Shown: positions 49,921 through 59,877, numbered from the stretch's first letter. The stretch is 64,000 nucleotides of DNA from Poritiphilus flavus (GCF_009901585.1 NZ_WXYO01000005.1:434001-498000); one strand, 5' to 3'. Notes: a model not told the origin generated them from the sequence alone. Numbers and translations: made by a program.

Positions 49921-51945
49921 CTAAGGTGACTGTTCAAAAATATATGCTCCCTTTTCGCCTGTATAGTGAAAAGGGAGTTTTCTTTTGGCGCAGGTTTTCT
50001 GCCACCGCTTTATGTAAGTGCCGTAATTGCTTCCATCCGCGATTAACAGTTTGGGCTTGAGCTGATCCAGGTAGTGCCCCAGGTGTATTTTGGGAGATTG
50101 CGTTATCAGGAGGTAGTCTACCTGAATACCTGATGGGGGATGCCTGCTTAAGCTGTCCAGTACAAGCAGTTTTTCACTTCCTATGGTATAGGCGTTCTTT
50201 AGTTCTTTAAAGGTGATGGTTTTGATCCGCTCCGCGGTTTTATAGGAACTCAGAAAGTAGTCTAATCTGGAGGGATCCCGGCTGTATAAGGCTAGATTAG
50301 ATCCCTTTTGATGAAGGATGGCCGTATTTTTGTACTGATGCAGGACCAGAATACGTTCTGATCCGGCCACCTTATAATCCCGAATTACGGTCCAGGCTTG
50401 TAGTAAGATGAACACGGACATTAACAAGGCCAGGCGTCGGAACTTGAATTTGTCCAATACAGCCAGGAAAGAAAAGATAAGCAAGTAACAAATTATCAGT
50501 TGGGCAAAATCAAATGGAATATCCTCAAAGACAAATGCCCGCTGTCTACCCGCCCAATCCACAATGCGGTTCATGCCCCGGATGAGGGAATCATAGATCC
50601 ATACCAATCCATTGGGCAGCAAGTCTAACAAGGCGAGAATTACAACCAATATTCCAAAAGCCAGAAGTATACCGAGAAAAGGAACGATGATCAGGTTAGT
50701 AACTAAAAACAAAGCCGGAAACTGATGGAAGTAATAAAGGCTTATGGGTAATACCCCAAGCTGGGCTGCAATGGAAACTGAAGTCAATTGCCAGATCTTG
50801 CGTACCAAAACATTCCTGGGCAACCAAAACCGCATGAATCGCGGATAAACACTTACAATTGCGATGACTGCGGCATAACTCATCTGGAAACCCGGTTGAA
50901 ATAACAGCAATGGATCAAATGCGAGCAGGATAAAAAGTACGGAAAGCGCCAGGGTGTTGTGTATATTGTTGGGCCTGTTTAAGGACATGGCATAAGCTAT
51001 AAAAGAGAACATACTGACCGCCCGGATGACAGAGGGAGACAGTCCGGCCAATAGAGCGAAACCCCAAAGGGCAAGCAAAATAATGGGTAGTTGTAGCTTG
51101 TTACCACCCGGAAGGACGCCAAGTGGCTTCAAAAGAAATTGTAGGATCAGAAGGACAATGCCAATGTGCAGGCCGGAAACGGCCAAAAGGTGTACAGCCC
51201 CGGAACGTTGATAGCTTTCATAGGTGTCACGGGAGATCTCCATACGATCTCCCAGGAGTAGCGCCTGAATTATCGATAGCTCCGATTTTCCAAAACCTCT
51301 GGATTCCAGCTTCTGCATCACCGTAGACCTGATAGAGGCTGCCATACCCCTTAGGGTGGCCCGGCTATTTTTTAAGAGACGATGATTCAGACTGTCCAGA
51401 CGGATCTGGTGTAGTACCCCTTGTTTGTTCAGATAGTTGCTGTAATTGAATTCATGGGGATTCAATGGCTTTCGTATTTCCATGGCCTGTGCCAATACCA
51501 GCAGTTCATCGTCTACCTGGAATTTCGATCCATTTTCCAGGCTTTTTGTCAGCAGCATACGGCCGGATCTTTGCAGGCTGTCCAAAGCGATAACTTCGGC
51601 ATAATACCTGCTGTAGTGGTCAGTGGCCTTAAGCTTTTTGCTGATCTTTAAATGCCAGAAACGTACTCCCTGATATTGATGATTGGTATAATGTTCCCCG
51701 CGTTCCGAATGATTCGCATAGCTGTATAGGTAAACTCCGATGCAACTCGTTAGGGCGAAGGTCAGCAGGCCAAAGCGTACGGACCATCGCCTGTACTTGC
51801 CCAAAAACAGCAATCCCAGCAAAGCAAGTAAAAGCCAACTTGTGATTAACGCAAAAGGAGCGGAGATCTGGAGCCAATCTCCAAGCAGGATCCCTAAGAT
51901 CAGAAAGATAGTCAGCCTGATAGGAATGAAGTCTAATAATTTCAT
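49921..51945 (-). CDS. ComEC/Rec2-family DNA-uptake protein
   Basis: A 674-residue polytopic protein. The N-terminal DUF4131/OB-like part is followed by the Competence domain (SGLHIGIVLLILQFLLKPLG, GLSPSVIRAVSMFSFIAYAM) and a C-terminal soluble segment. A metallo-beta-lactamase HxHxDH motif is not seen; instead the last 150 residues look like a degenerate version (LLVLDSLSRHPPSGI), common in Bacteroidota. It is the inner-membrane channel for single-stranded DNA. It starts 92 bases after the NlpC/P60 gene. Confidence 0.88.
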   Translation of the reverse strand: MKLLDFIPIRLTIFLILGILLGDWLQISAPFALITSWLLLALLGLLFLGKYRRWSVRFGLLTFALTSCIGVYLYSYANHSERGEHYTNHQYQGVRFWHLKISKKLKATDHYSRYYAEVIALDSLQRSGRMLLTKSLENGSKFQVDDELLVLAQAMEIRKPLNPHEFNYSNYLNKQGVLHQIRLDSLNHRLLKNSRATLRGMAASIRSTVMQKLESRGFGKSELSIIQALLLGDRMEISRDTYESYQRSGAVHLLAVSGLHIGIVLLILQFLLKPLGVLPGGNKLQLPIILLALWGFALLAGLSPSVIRAVSMFSFIAYAMSLNRPNNIHNTLALSVLFILLAFDPLLLFQPGFQMSYAAVIAIVSVYPRFMRFWLPRNVLVRKIWQLTSVSIAAQLGVLPISLYYFHQFPALFLVTNLIIVPFLGILLAFGILVVILALLDLLPNGLVWIYDSLIRGMNRIVDWAGRQRAFVFEDIPFDFAQLIICYLLIFSFLAVLDKFKFRRLALLMSVFILLQAWTVIRDYKVAGSERILVLHQYKNTAILHQKGSNLALYSRDPSRLDYFLSSYKTAERIKTITFKELKNAYTIGSEKLLVLDSLSRHPPSGIQVDYLLITQSPKIHLGHYLDQLKPKLLIADGSNYGTYIKRWQKTCAKRKLPFHYTGEKGAYIFEQSP

Positions 51946-52037
51946 AACGGATAAACCTGGTTTATCCGTGCTATCTTAAGGCTTAGGACTGCAGTTTAAC
52001 AGCAGTATGATGTATTATTTAATGAGTTTTGGTAGCA

Positions 52038-52592
52038 TCAGAGTACCCGGGTAGCTTTTACAAAGGCGTAGTTCCAAAAGCCTTCCCGCAATGAAGAAAC
52101 AATGACCCCTCTGGAAGATGTGGAGTGAATAAAACGGATGTCGTCTCCTGCTACTTCAACCACCAGGCCAACATGGTTGATCTTTCTGCCCCGCCTGCTG
52201 GTTTTAAAGAAAAGCAGATCGCCTTTGGTTACCTGATTGATCCGGATTCGTTTTCCCTCCTGTGCCATTTGATGCGAAACCCTGGGTAGGGCAATATCGT
52301 GTTCCCCGAATGAGACATACAACAAGCCGGAACAGTCCATGCCTTTCCTTGTGGTACCACCGAATTTATAACGCACACCTGAATAGGTCAACGCGCTTCT
52401 GATGATCTCGTCTGCTTTGTCAGTAACCTCTGGGGCGGGAATGATACTTGCCTCCTCCCTTGTGGTAAGACTGTCTTTTTCCGAGGCCTCGACGGTAATT
52501 TTCCGCTCTTTGCCATAGGTGGTCTTCTTTTTAACCACCCCACAGCTGGCCAGGGAAAGGAGAAGGACAGGAATAAAGATTTTACGGGTCAT
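52038..52592 (-). CDS. NlpC/P60 (C40) peptidase lipoprotein
   Basis: A 184-residue lipoprotein (LSLASCGVVKKK, Cys about 17). The C40 fold has catalytic Cys in GMDCSGLLYVSF (about residue 87), His in INHVGLVVE (about 140) and a third polar His in FIHSTSSRG. It cuts stem-peptide bonds of peptidoglycan, probably gamma-D-Glu-DAP. It lies between lpxB and comEC in the same orientation. Confidence 0.88.
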   Translation of the reverse strand: MTRKIFIPVLLLSLASCGVVKKKTTYGKERKITVEASEKDSLTTREEASIIPAPEVTDKADEIIRSALTYSGVRYKFGGTTRKGMDCSGLLYVSFGEHDIALPRVSHQMAQEGKRIRINQVTKGDLLFFKTSRRGRKINHVGLVVEVAGDDIRFIHSTSSRGVIVSSLREGFWNYAFVKATRVL

Positions 52593-52674
52593 CCAAGAAA
52601 TTTAGGGGCTCTCGGAGGTTAAAATTATAGAATTATTCGAAAAGTCAGGAATCTAACACAAGGAAGTTGAGGAA

Positions 52675-53787
52675 TTACACTGATTTTACAATGAGTTCCG
52701 CCGCTTTTTCACTGGCGCCTTTGCCTCCCAGTTTCTGTTCCAGTTTGTCATAAGATCCCAGTTGTTCACGGCGTTTTGGTCCCTCCACGATCCTGGCTAA
52801 TTCGGCTGAAATATTCTTTGGCGTGAGTTTTCCCTGAATGAGTTCCGTGACCACCTCTTTGTCCATGATCAGGTTTACCAAAGAGATATAATTCAGTGTG
52901 ATGATGCGTTTCGCGATCTGGTAAGACAGCCAATTCCCCTTGTAACAGACTACTTGTGGCACCTTAAAAAGGGCAGTTTCCAACGTGGCCGTACCACTGG
53001 TTACCAAAGCTGCATGCGCACAACTTAAGAGCTGGTAGGTTTTATTGGAAACAAAACTTACTTCTTTTTGCTTTAGAAAAGGAAGGTAAAACTCATCCTC
53101 CAGGCTTGGAGCTCCCGCTATTACAAACTGGTAACCCTGAAAATCCGTGGTCACAGCCAGCATGAGTCGTAACATATTCTGAACCTCCTGCTTCCGGCTT
53201 CCCGGTAGCAGTGCAATGATCGGCTTTTCCGGATCTAGTCCGTGCTCGTTCCGGAATTCCGCAGGGTCTTTTTTTGGAAAGTCCGCAATGGCGTCAATCA
53301 GAGGATGGCCTACAAAATGTACCGGATAGTCGTGTTTTTTTTCATAAAAGTCTTTTTCAAAAGGAAGGATAACATACATGGCATCAATATCTCTTTTGAT
53401 CTTTTTTATCCGGCCTTCTCTGGAGGCCCAGATCTGTGGAGAAATATAGTACTGGGTTCTGAATCCTTCTTTCCGTGCCCATTCCGCTATTCTTAGATTG
53501 AAACCGGAATAGTCGATAAATATGAGTACATCTGGCTTAAAACGGGCAATATCCTCCTTGCAATACCTGATGTTTTTGAAGATTCTGGGCAGGTTCCGCA
53601 ATACTTCAAGGAAGCCCATAAATGCCATTTCCTTGTAGTGTTTTACAAGTACTCCCCCGGCAGACCGCATGAGATCCCCTCCCCAACAGCGTATCTCCGC
53701 TGTGGCTTGCTTTTGTTTAATAGCTTTTATCAGATTAGATCCGTGAAGATCACCCGAAGCCTCACCTGCAATGATGTAGTATTTCAT
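52675..53787 (-). CDS. lpxB: lipid-A-disaccharide synthase
   Basis: A 370-residue GT19 enzyme that joins UDP-2,3-diacyl-GlcN and lipid X. Motifs: IAGEASGDLHGSNL near the N-terminus, VLIFIDYSGFNLRIAEWARK, YYISPQIWAS, VGHPLID, LLPGSRKQEVQ and SGTATLETALFKVPQVVCYK. Full length. It is with surE and a small membrane gene in one leftward unit. Confidence 0.95.
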   Translation of the reverse strand: MKYYIIAGEASGDLHGSNLIKAIKQKQATAEIRCWGGDLMRSAGGVLVKHYKEMAFMGFLEVLRNLPRIFKNIRYCKEDIARFKPDVLIFIDYSGFNLRIAEWARKEGFRTQYYISPQIWASREGRIKKIKRDIDAMYVILPFEKDFYEKKHDYPVHFVGHPLIDAIADFPKKDPAEFRNEHGLDPEKPIIALLPGSRKQEVQNMLRLMLAVTTDFQGYQFVIAGAPSLEDEFYLPFLKQKEVSFVSNKTYQLLSCAHAALVTSGTATLETALFKVPQVVCYKGNWLSYQIAKRIITLNYISLVNLIMDKEVVTELIQGKLTPKNISAELARIVEGPKRREQLGSYDKLEQKLGGKGASEKAAELIVKSV

Positions 53788-53820
53788 CCTATTTAATTCA
53801 ACATCTCAGCCAGACCAAGA

Positions 53821-54105
53821 TCAGAAGATCTTGTAGTAAAGAATTACCATTGCCGTCAATAAGGTAGCTATCAAAACGCCCCTGGCCCTGGCATCTCTCC
53901 GGATCTTTAAGAACCCAAAGAAGGCCACAAGGTTCAATATGGCTCCCAAGGCTAACAGGCTGCCTACATGACCCTGTTCTATCGCCACTTCAAAGGTGGT
54001 GGCAATATCGTAGTCCGAAAAAATAAGGATGTACACCAGGGTTCCAATAGTGTTCGCAATAATACCTACTAAAAAACCTATGGCAATTTCTTTTTTATTA
54101 TTCAT
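53821..54105 (-). CDS. small membrane protein between surE and lpxB
   Basis: Ninety-four residues with three hydrophobic segments (about 7-29, 48-66, 75-94) and a short basic loop (KIRRDARARG). It overlaps the surE end by eight bases and ends 34 bases before lpxB. Its function is unknown, and the context suggests envelope lipid work. Confidence 0.65.
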   Translation of the reverse strand: MNNKKEIAIGFLVGIIANTIGTLVYILIFSDYDIATTFEVAIEQGHVGSLLALGAILNLVAFFGFLKIRRDARARGVLIATLLTAMVILYYKIF

Positions 54106-54877
54106 TCAAATTCCAATTGTTTAATCGTTGTATGGCGTGATGAGCGGTAAGATCAAATTGTGTGGGAACCACTGAAATATATCCGTTTGCGAGGGCCCAT
54201 TCATCCGTATCCTGGCCTTTGTCCAGCAATTCAAATTCTCCGGTAAGCCAGTAATAGTCCTTTCCCATGGGATTGGTACGCTTATCGAACTTTTCCTTCC
54301 AATTTGCCCTCGCCTGTCTGCATATTTTAATCCCCGCGATCTCCTTGCTATCGCTTTTTGGAATATTCACGTTCAACACAACACCCTTGGGGATCTTATG
54401 GACAAGCGCCTCACGTACAATGCGGATCACAAAATCCCTGGCAGGTCCAAAGTCGGCTTCCCAGGAATAATCGCAAAGGGAGAATCCAATGGCAGGAACT
54501 CCTTCAATCCCTGCCTCTATAGCAGCACTCATGGTACCGGAATATATGACATTTATGGAGGAGTTAGAGCCGTGGTTTATGCCGCTGACACAGATGTCGG
54601 GTTTTCGGTCCAAGAGCTCCTGAAGGGCCAATTTTACACAATCTGCCGGGGTTCCGCTGCAACTGTACTCCGCTTTTGCCCCGTTTTTGGCGTCCGTATT
54701 GATCTTTGTGGAATATAAGGTGTTGTCCAGTGTTATGGCGTGCCCCATACCCGATTGCGGGCTGTCTGGCGCTACGACGACTACCTCTCCGATCTCTTTC
54801 ATATAACCCACTAAAGCACGTAATCCGGGAGCAGTTATACCGTCATCGTTGGTAACCAAAATCAATGGTTTTTGCAT
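54098..54877 (-). CDS. surE: 5'/3'-nucleotidase SurE
   Basis: About 259 residues from ATG at 54877 (MQKPLILV). The metal site is VTNDDGITAPGLRAL (Asp pair, residues 8-9 region) and SGINHGSNSSINVIYSGTMSAA holds the Asn and the substrate loop. It dephosphorylates nucleoside monophosphates. An upstream ATG at 54898 adds seven residues unlike the family. A TATTTTTG box lies 19 bases upstream. Confidence 0.93.
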   Translation of the reverse strand: MQKPLILVTNDDGITAPGLRALVGYMKEIGEVVVVAPDSPQSGMGHAITLDNTLYSTKINTDAKNGAKAEYSCSGTPADCVKLALQELLDRKPDICVSGINHGSNSSINVIYSGTMSAAIEAGIEGVPAIGFSLCDYSWEADFGPARDFVIRIVREALVHKIPKGVVLNVNIPKSDSKEIAGIKICRQARANWKEKFDKRTNPMGKDYYWLTGEFELLDKGQDTDEWALANGYISVVPTQFDLTAHHAIQRLNNWNLNE

Positions 54878-54895
54878 CCGACATAATTTATGGCA

Positions 54896-54903
54896 CAAAA
54901 ATA
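54896..54903 (-). promoter_or_regulatory. candidate -7 box of the surE-lpxB unit
   Basis: TATTTTTG on the minus strand, an exact TAnnTTTG match, 18 bases before the surE ATG. The -33 element is unclear. Confidence 0.4.
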
Positions 54904-55072
54904 CGTTTTTCCTAAAGACCTAATTAGCACTTCGTTTAACAAAAAATTAATGTCTCTGAACTGCTGACTGGCATAGTTTTTTCAGTATCTTAGAGAATTG
55001 GTTGAATTGTGAACAACGAACGAAGCCCATTCGGTTAACAGGAATCGGCTTACGCAACATAAAAAACAATAG

Positions 55073-57202
55073 ATGAAAAGGAATTTAGCGCTTGGATTTT
55101 TAATCACTGTTATCGCTGCAGCTTCCTGCAGCTTCACCAACAAAGCTTTCGAAAATGACGATAAGGACAAACTGCTCTTAGACCTTATCACTTATGTTCT
55201 GGAGAAAGGCCATTATGAACCCAAAAATATCAATGACGATTTTTCTGCCAATGTGTTCGAAGATTTCATTGATGTGGTAGACCCGACCAAAAGGTATTTC
55301 CTTGAAGATGATATCCTGGAGTTTGAGCAATACAAATTTCAGATCGATGACCAGATAAAGAATACGGACATCAGCTTTTTTAACCTTGTATATGACCGTC
55401 TGATGATTCGTATGGCAGAGGCTAGAGAGGTTTATAAAAAAGTGCTCTCAGAACCCTTTGATTATCGCAAAAAAGAGAGCCTGGACATTGACTATAAAGA
55501 GCAGGCCTTTGTAGATTCCAAATCAGAACTGAAAGAGCGCTGGAGAAAGCAATTGAAATACGCCACTATTGGAACTTTCGACTCCAAGTTGCGAAACGAA
55601 GAGCGAAAAGAAAAAGAGGAAGAAGGATATAAGAGCAAGTCCGCGGAAGAATTGGAAGAGGCTTCCAGGGAAGCAACTACGGAAACCCTGGACGAGTTTT
55701 TTGATTTCGTGGATGATCTGGAAAGAAAAGACTGGTTTGTTCAGTACATCAATACCATAGTAGACGAATTTGACCCTCACACTTACTACTTCCCACCGGA
55801 TGACAAGGATAAGTTTGATATCAGTATGTCCGGTAAGTTTGAAGGAATAGGAGCGAGGCTGCAAAAGAAACCGGAAGGTGCAAGGATCGTAGAGATCATT
55901 TCCGGAGGACCCGTATGGAGAGACAAGCAGCTGGAAGTTGGTGATGAGATCCTTAAAGTGGGTCAGGAAGGGGAGTTACCTGTGGATATTGTTGGAATGA
56001 GACTAGACGATGCCATCAAGTTGATCAAGGGCCCCAAAGGTACCATTGTAGACCTTACGGTAAGAAAGGTTGATGGTTCTGTTCGAGAGGTATCCATCAC
56101 GAGAGACGTGGTATTGTTGGAAGAATCCTATGCCAAATCAGCTACAGTGATCAAGAATAATCAGAAATTCGGCTTGATCAATTTGCCGAAATTCTACGTG
56201 GATTTTAACGATTATGCCGAGCGGAATGCCGCTACGGACGTAGCCAAAGAAGTGGATCGCCTTAAAGAAGACGGGGTAGAAGGCCTTGTATTGGATCTAA
56301 GAGATAATGGCGGAGGCTCCTTGAAGACCGTTGTGGAAATGGCAGGTTTGTTTATCAAGGACGGACCCATAGTACAGGTTCGCTCCTCAGGTAAGGATAA
56401 GGATATCTATGAGGATAAGGATGAGCGCATTCAATGGGATGGCCCATTGGTAATATTGGTCAATGAATTATCTGCTTCGGCTTCCGAGATCCTTGCCGCG
56501 GCTATGCAGGATTACAAAAGGGCCATAGTTATTGGTAGTAAGCAGACTTTTGGAAAGGGAACGGTTCAAAACGTGATCCCATTGGAAAATATAGTTAGAA
56601 GCAACGAACACGGCGATCTAGGTGCCATTAAGCTCACTACCCAGAAGTTTTACAGGATCAACGGTGGTTCTACCCAACTGGAAGGGGTAAAAAGCGATGT
56701 GGTTGTGCCGGATAAGTACAGTTATATAGACCTGGGTGAGCGTGATCAGTCTAATCCTCTTGGATGGGACAAGATCACCCCGGCGAACTATAAGACCTGG
56801 GATGGATATATTGATTACGAAGCCACAATTGAAAATAGCAGGAAGCGTATGGCAATGAATCCTCAGATCAAACTGATCGAGGAGAATGCCAAGTGGTTGA
56901 AGCGTCAACAGGAAGAAACAGTGGTTTCCCTGAACTACGATGATTACAAGAAGGAAGAGAAAAAGGACAAAGAAAAGTCCGACTACTTTAGGTCGATCTC
57001 AGAATACGATTCCAAACTCACCTTCAAGTCCCTTAAATACGAGCAGGAACTGTTTAATGAAGATCCGGTCTTAAGGGAAAAGAGAGATCGCTGGCATAAG
57101 AACCTGGCTAAGGATGTCTATGTGGAAGAAGCGATTAATGTGCTTCAGGACCTGAAGATCAACAATATTAAAAATGGAAAACTGGCCAGTGTAAAGGGCT
57201 GA
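55073..57202 (+). CDS. prc: tail-specific carboxy-terminal processing protease
   Basis: A 709-residue exported S41 protease with a Cys-containing signal (AAASCSFTNKAF). DUF3340-type N-domain, PDZ domain around 230-320 (SGKFEGIGARLQKKPEGARI; VGDEILKVGQ), then the S41 core: VLDLRDNGGGSLKTVV, catalytic Ser in NELSASASEILAAAMQD and Lys in SKQTFGKGTVQN. A long lysine-rich C-terminal tail is typical of Prc. It degrades or trims periplasmic proteins. A terminator follows. Confidence 0.92.
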   Translation: MKRNLALGFLITVIAAASCSFTNKAFENDDKDKLLLDLITYVLEKGHYEPKNINDDFSANVFEDFIDVVDPTKRYFLEDDILEFEQYKFQIDDQIKNTDISFFNLVYDRLMIRMAEAREVYKKVLSEPFDYRKKESLDIDYKEQAFVDSKSELKERWRKQLKYATIGTFDSKLRNEERKEKEEEGYKSKSAEELEEASREATTETLDEFFDFVDDLERKDWFVQYINTIVDEFDPHTYYFPPDDKDKFDISMSGKFEGIGARLQKKPEGARIVEIISGGPVWRDKQLEVGDEILKVGQEGELPVDIVGMRLDDAIKLIKGPKGTIVDLTVRKVDGSVREVSITRDVVLLEESYAKSATVIKNNQKFGLINLPKFYVDFNDYAERNAATDVAKEVDRLKEDGVEGLVLDLRDNGGGSLKTVVEMAGLFIKDGPIVQVRSSGKDKDIYEDKDERIQWDGPLVILVNELSASASEILAAAMQDYKRAIVIGSKQTFGKGTVQNVIPLENIVRSNEHGDLGAIKLTTQKFYRINGGSTQLEGVKSDVVVPDKYSYIDLGERDQSNPLGWDKITPANYKTWDGYIDYEATIENSRKRMAMNPQIKLIEENAKWLKRQQEETVVSLNYDDYKKEEKKDKEKSDYFRSISEYDSKLTFKSLKYEQELFNEDPVLREKRDRWHKNLAKDVYVEEAINVLQDLKINNIKNGKLASVKG

Positions 57203-57221
57203 TCATCCATTAAGAATCAAT

Positions 57222-57250
57222 AAACCCTGAAATATTTCAGGGTTTTTTTT
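57222..57250 (+). terminator. intrinsic terminator after the tail-specific protease
   Basis: A perfect 24-base palindrome AAACCCTGAAAT / ATTTCAGGGTTT followed by a T run to 57250. Confidence 0.8.
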
Positions 57251-57281
57251 GCTCTTAATTTTATCTTTAATAAAAAAGGAA

Positions 57282-58862
57282 TTGTTACGTAGAGGTACAC
57301 TTCTAATGTTTTGCCTGGGACTATTGCTCAATGGCTGTGGATCGGATGATGTCACAGGTTCCTCGGATGATACACCTCCGGTAGAGGGCCCGGACGTAAT
57401 CCTCTCAGATGTGGTTAGGGTAAACCCCGGATCTTATGCGCCACTCTCTGCCCGTATTGATCTCAGCACTGCCTCTGATGTCAGTATCAGCCTGAGGGTT
57501 CATGGGAAAAATGGGGAAGAGTCTGATATTATTCGGGAATTTCCTGATATGGGTACCGATTTCAGTATACCCGTTCACGGCCTTTATGCCAACACCGAAA
57601 ATACGGTTACACTGAATTTCGAGGACGATTCAGGAACTTCGCTTGGCAGCAAAGACTATACAATTCAGACCGGCCCTTTGCTTGCAGACTTACCTCAGAT
57701 CGTCATCAAAGAAGCGGACAGGCAGGCCATGGCAGAAGGCTTTACCCTGGTGAGTTACTTTGGACATAATGGTACTGCTTTCCCACAAAGGCCTTTCATT
57801 TTTGATTCCTTTGGCGATATACGCTGGTATCTGGATTTCAGGGGACATCCGGACCTCAATGGTTTATTCTATGACGATGGTATGGAACGCCTTGCCAATG
57901 GGAATTTTTATTTTGGATCAGGAGGTACAGCTTTTGGTGGAGATGCCAGTAATAGCATTTACGAAGTAGACCTTTTTGGGGCTGTACAGAATACCTGGGA
58001 AATGCCCGGTTATGAGTTTCACCATGAGGTACATGAAAAACCAAATGGGAACTTTCTTGTAACAGTGAACAAAATTGGCGCTCCTACTATTGAGGACCAC
58101 ATTATTGAAATTGATCGGGAGAGCAAGCAGATCATTAAGGTCTGGGACCTGGGAGTCTCGCTGGAAAAAACGCGTACCACCTGGACGACTGATAGCCAGG
58201 ATTGGTTTCACGCCAATGCGGTGGTCTATGATGAGACGGATGATACCATAATCGTTTCCGGACGTACGCAGGGTGTGGTTAAGCTTACAGCCTCTAACGA
58301 GGTAGTGTGGATCATGGCCCCGCACAAGGATTGGGGTTCCGCAGGGAACGGGAAAGACCTTAATCAATTCCTGCTAACTCCCCTGGACAAGGATGGCACA
58401 CCCATTAGCTCCCAGGCTGTTTTGGACGGTGATAGCAATCATCCCGACTTTGAATGGAACTGGTACCAACACGCTCCCCTGGTTATGCCTAATGGAGATA
58501 TCATGCTTTTTGATAATGGAGATTCACGGAACTATAGCTCAAATGAACGGTACAGCCGGGCTGTGGTTTACAGGGTCAACCCGACTGATATGACCATACA
58601 ACAGATCTGGCAGTACGGCAAGGAACTTGGGGAGGAAGCCTACTCCAGGATCGTTTCAGATGTAGACTATTTGCCTCAGAAAGATCATATGTTGTACTCC
58701 CCGGGCGCCATCATTTTTGACGGATCCATATTTGGAAAGTCCATGGAGATCGATATGTCTAACAACGAAGTGATCTTCGAGGCAGACATCATTCCACCTA
58801 TCGCTTTTTTCAACATTATCACCTTACACAGGACCGAAAGGCTTCCGCTTTACCCGGACTGA
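57282..58862 (+). CDS. aryl-sulfate sulfotransferase lipoprotein
   Basis: About 526 residues with a lipoprotein signal (LRRGTLLMFCLGLLLNGC). It starts at TTG 57282 behind AAAAAAGGA; ATG 57306 is an alternative, and a longer frame begins inside the upstream terminator and is excluded. The ASST propeller shows HHEVHEKPNGNFLV, DWFHANAVVYDE with SGRTQGVV, and YQHAPLVMPNGDIMLFDNG, the three His-bearing positions of the active site. It transfers sulfate between phenolic compounds outside the cytoplasm. No DsbA-like partner is next to it. Confidence 0.82.
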   Translation: MLRRGTLLMFCLGLLLNGCGSDDVTGSSDDTPPVEGPDVILSDVVRVNPGSYAPLSARIDLSTASDVSISLRVHGKNGEESDIIREFPDMGTDFSIPVHGLYANTENTVTLNFEDDSGTSLGSKDYTIQTGPLLADLPQIVIKEADRQAMAEGFTLVSYFGHNGTAFPQRPFIFDSFGDIRWYLDFRGHPDLNGLFYDDGMERLANGNFYFGSGGTAFGGDASNSIYEVDLFGAVQNTWEMPGYEFHHEVHEKPNGNFLVTVNKIGAPTIEDHIIEIDRESKQIIKVWDLGVSLEKTRTTWTTDSQDWFHANAVVYDETDDTIIVSGRTQGVVKLTASNEVVWIMAPHKDWGSAGNGKDLNQFLLTPLDKDGTPISSQAVLDGDSNHPDFEWNWYQHAPLVMPNGDIMLFDNGDSRNYSSNERYSRAVVYRVNPTDMTIQQIWQYGKELGEEAYSRIVSDVDYLPQKDHMLYSPGAIIFDGSIFGKSMEIDMSNNEVIFEADIIPPIAFFNIITLHRTERLPLYPD

Positions 58863-58868
58863 AAGAAG

Positions 58869-59423
58869 CTATACCGTTACATCTTTTAGTTTATCGGCGT
58901 GCATCTGCCGTAACTTTGCAAGTTTAGGAGTGATCACATAATTGCAATACCCCTGCTGCGTATTGTTGCGGTAATAATCCTGATGGTAGTCCTCGGCTTC
59001 ATAAAATACCTGCAACGGGCTGATCTCCGTAACCACAGGATTGTCAAAATAAGGTGCCACCTCCTTCAATACATCTTCCGCTAGTTGCTTCTGTTCATCG
59101 TCGTGATAATAGATCACAGAACGGTATTGGGTCCCAACATCGGCCCCCTGTCTGTTCAGGGTAGTCGGGTCGTGGGTAGTCATGAATATGATCAGAAGTT
59201 CTTTATAAGAGATCACATTGGGATCAAAAGTAAGCTGAACCACCTCTGCATGACCGGTAAGCCCAGAACACACTTCCCGATAGGTGGGTTTCCCCGGGGC
59301 CTTGCCGCCTGTGTATCCTGAAACTACCTTAATCACACCCTTCACCTGTTGAAATATTGCTTCTGTACACCAAAAGCAGCCTCCTCCGAATGTAGCTGTA
59401 TCCATATTCGATCTATTCTCCAT
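58869..59423 (-). CDS. msrA: peptide-methionine (S)-S-oxide reductase
   Basis: About 184 residues from ATG at 59423. Catalytic Cys in GGGCFWCTEAIFQ, then GYTGGKAPGKPTYREV and GTQYRSVIYYHD, which form the substrate pocket. The C-terminal resolving Cys may be in QGYCNYVI. It repairs oxidised methionine. It overlaps the end of msrB by 11 bases; ATG 59405 is an alternative start. It ends seven bases from the convergent sulfotransferase gene. Confidence 0.92.
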   Translation of the reverse strand: MENRSNMDTATFGGGCFWCTEAIFQQVKGVIKVVSGYTGGKAPGKPTYREVCSGLTGHAEVVQLTFDPNVISYKELLIIFMTTHDPTTLNRQGADVGTQYRSVIYYHDDEQKQLAEDVLKEVAPYFDNPVVTEISPLQVFYEAEDYHQDYYRNNTQQGYCNYVITPKLAKLRQMHADKLKDVTV

Positions 59424-59877
59424 AAGCTTCAGTTTTTTTGTCGAGTTGCAGGGACTCTGAATTAATGCAATAGCGCAATCCGCTGGGTTCCGGCCCGTCC
59501 GGGAATACATGTCCCAGGTGAGCATCACAGGTATTGCACATTACCTCAACCCTGACCATCCCGTATGAGTTATCCCTCTCGTATTTAATGGCGTTCTCCT
59601 TAATTGGCTGGGTAAAACTTGGCCAGCCTGTTCCGGATTCGAATTTGATCGTGGAATCAAAGAGCGGCGTGTCACAACAAATACATGAGTATTTTCCCGC
59701 TTCGTATATGCTGCACAAAGCCCCTGAATGAGGCGCTTCCGTACCCTTCTTCCTTGTGATCCTGAATTGCTCAGGACTCAGCAATTCACGCCATTCCTGT
59801 TCGGTTTTTTCGACCCTGAGGTCCGGTTCCGGATTACCGTTAACACTAAAATGTACAATGTCTTTCCACCTAAGCAT
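59413..59877 (-). CDS. msrB: peptide-methionine (R)-S-oxide reductase
   Basis: About 154 residues from ATG at 59877 (MLRWKDIV). Two CxxC zinc pairs (YSCICCDTPLF region; VMCNTCDAHLGHVF) and the active motif GTGWPSFTQP, with catalytic Cys in LRYCINSESL. It repairs the other methionine sulfoxide epimer. It forms a two-gene unit with msrA. An ATG at 59907 is possible but not family-like. Confidence 0.92.
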   Translation of the reverse strand: MLRWKDIVHFSVNGNPEPDLRVEKTEQEWRELLSPEQFRITRKKGTEAPHSGALCSIYEAGKYSCICCDTPLFDSTIKFESGTGWPSFTQPIKENAIKYERDNSYGMVRVEVMCNTCDAHLGHVFPDGPEPSGLRYCINSESLQLDKKTEAYGE

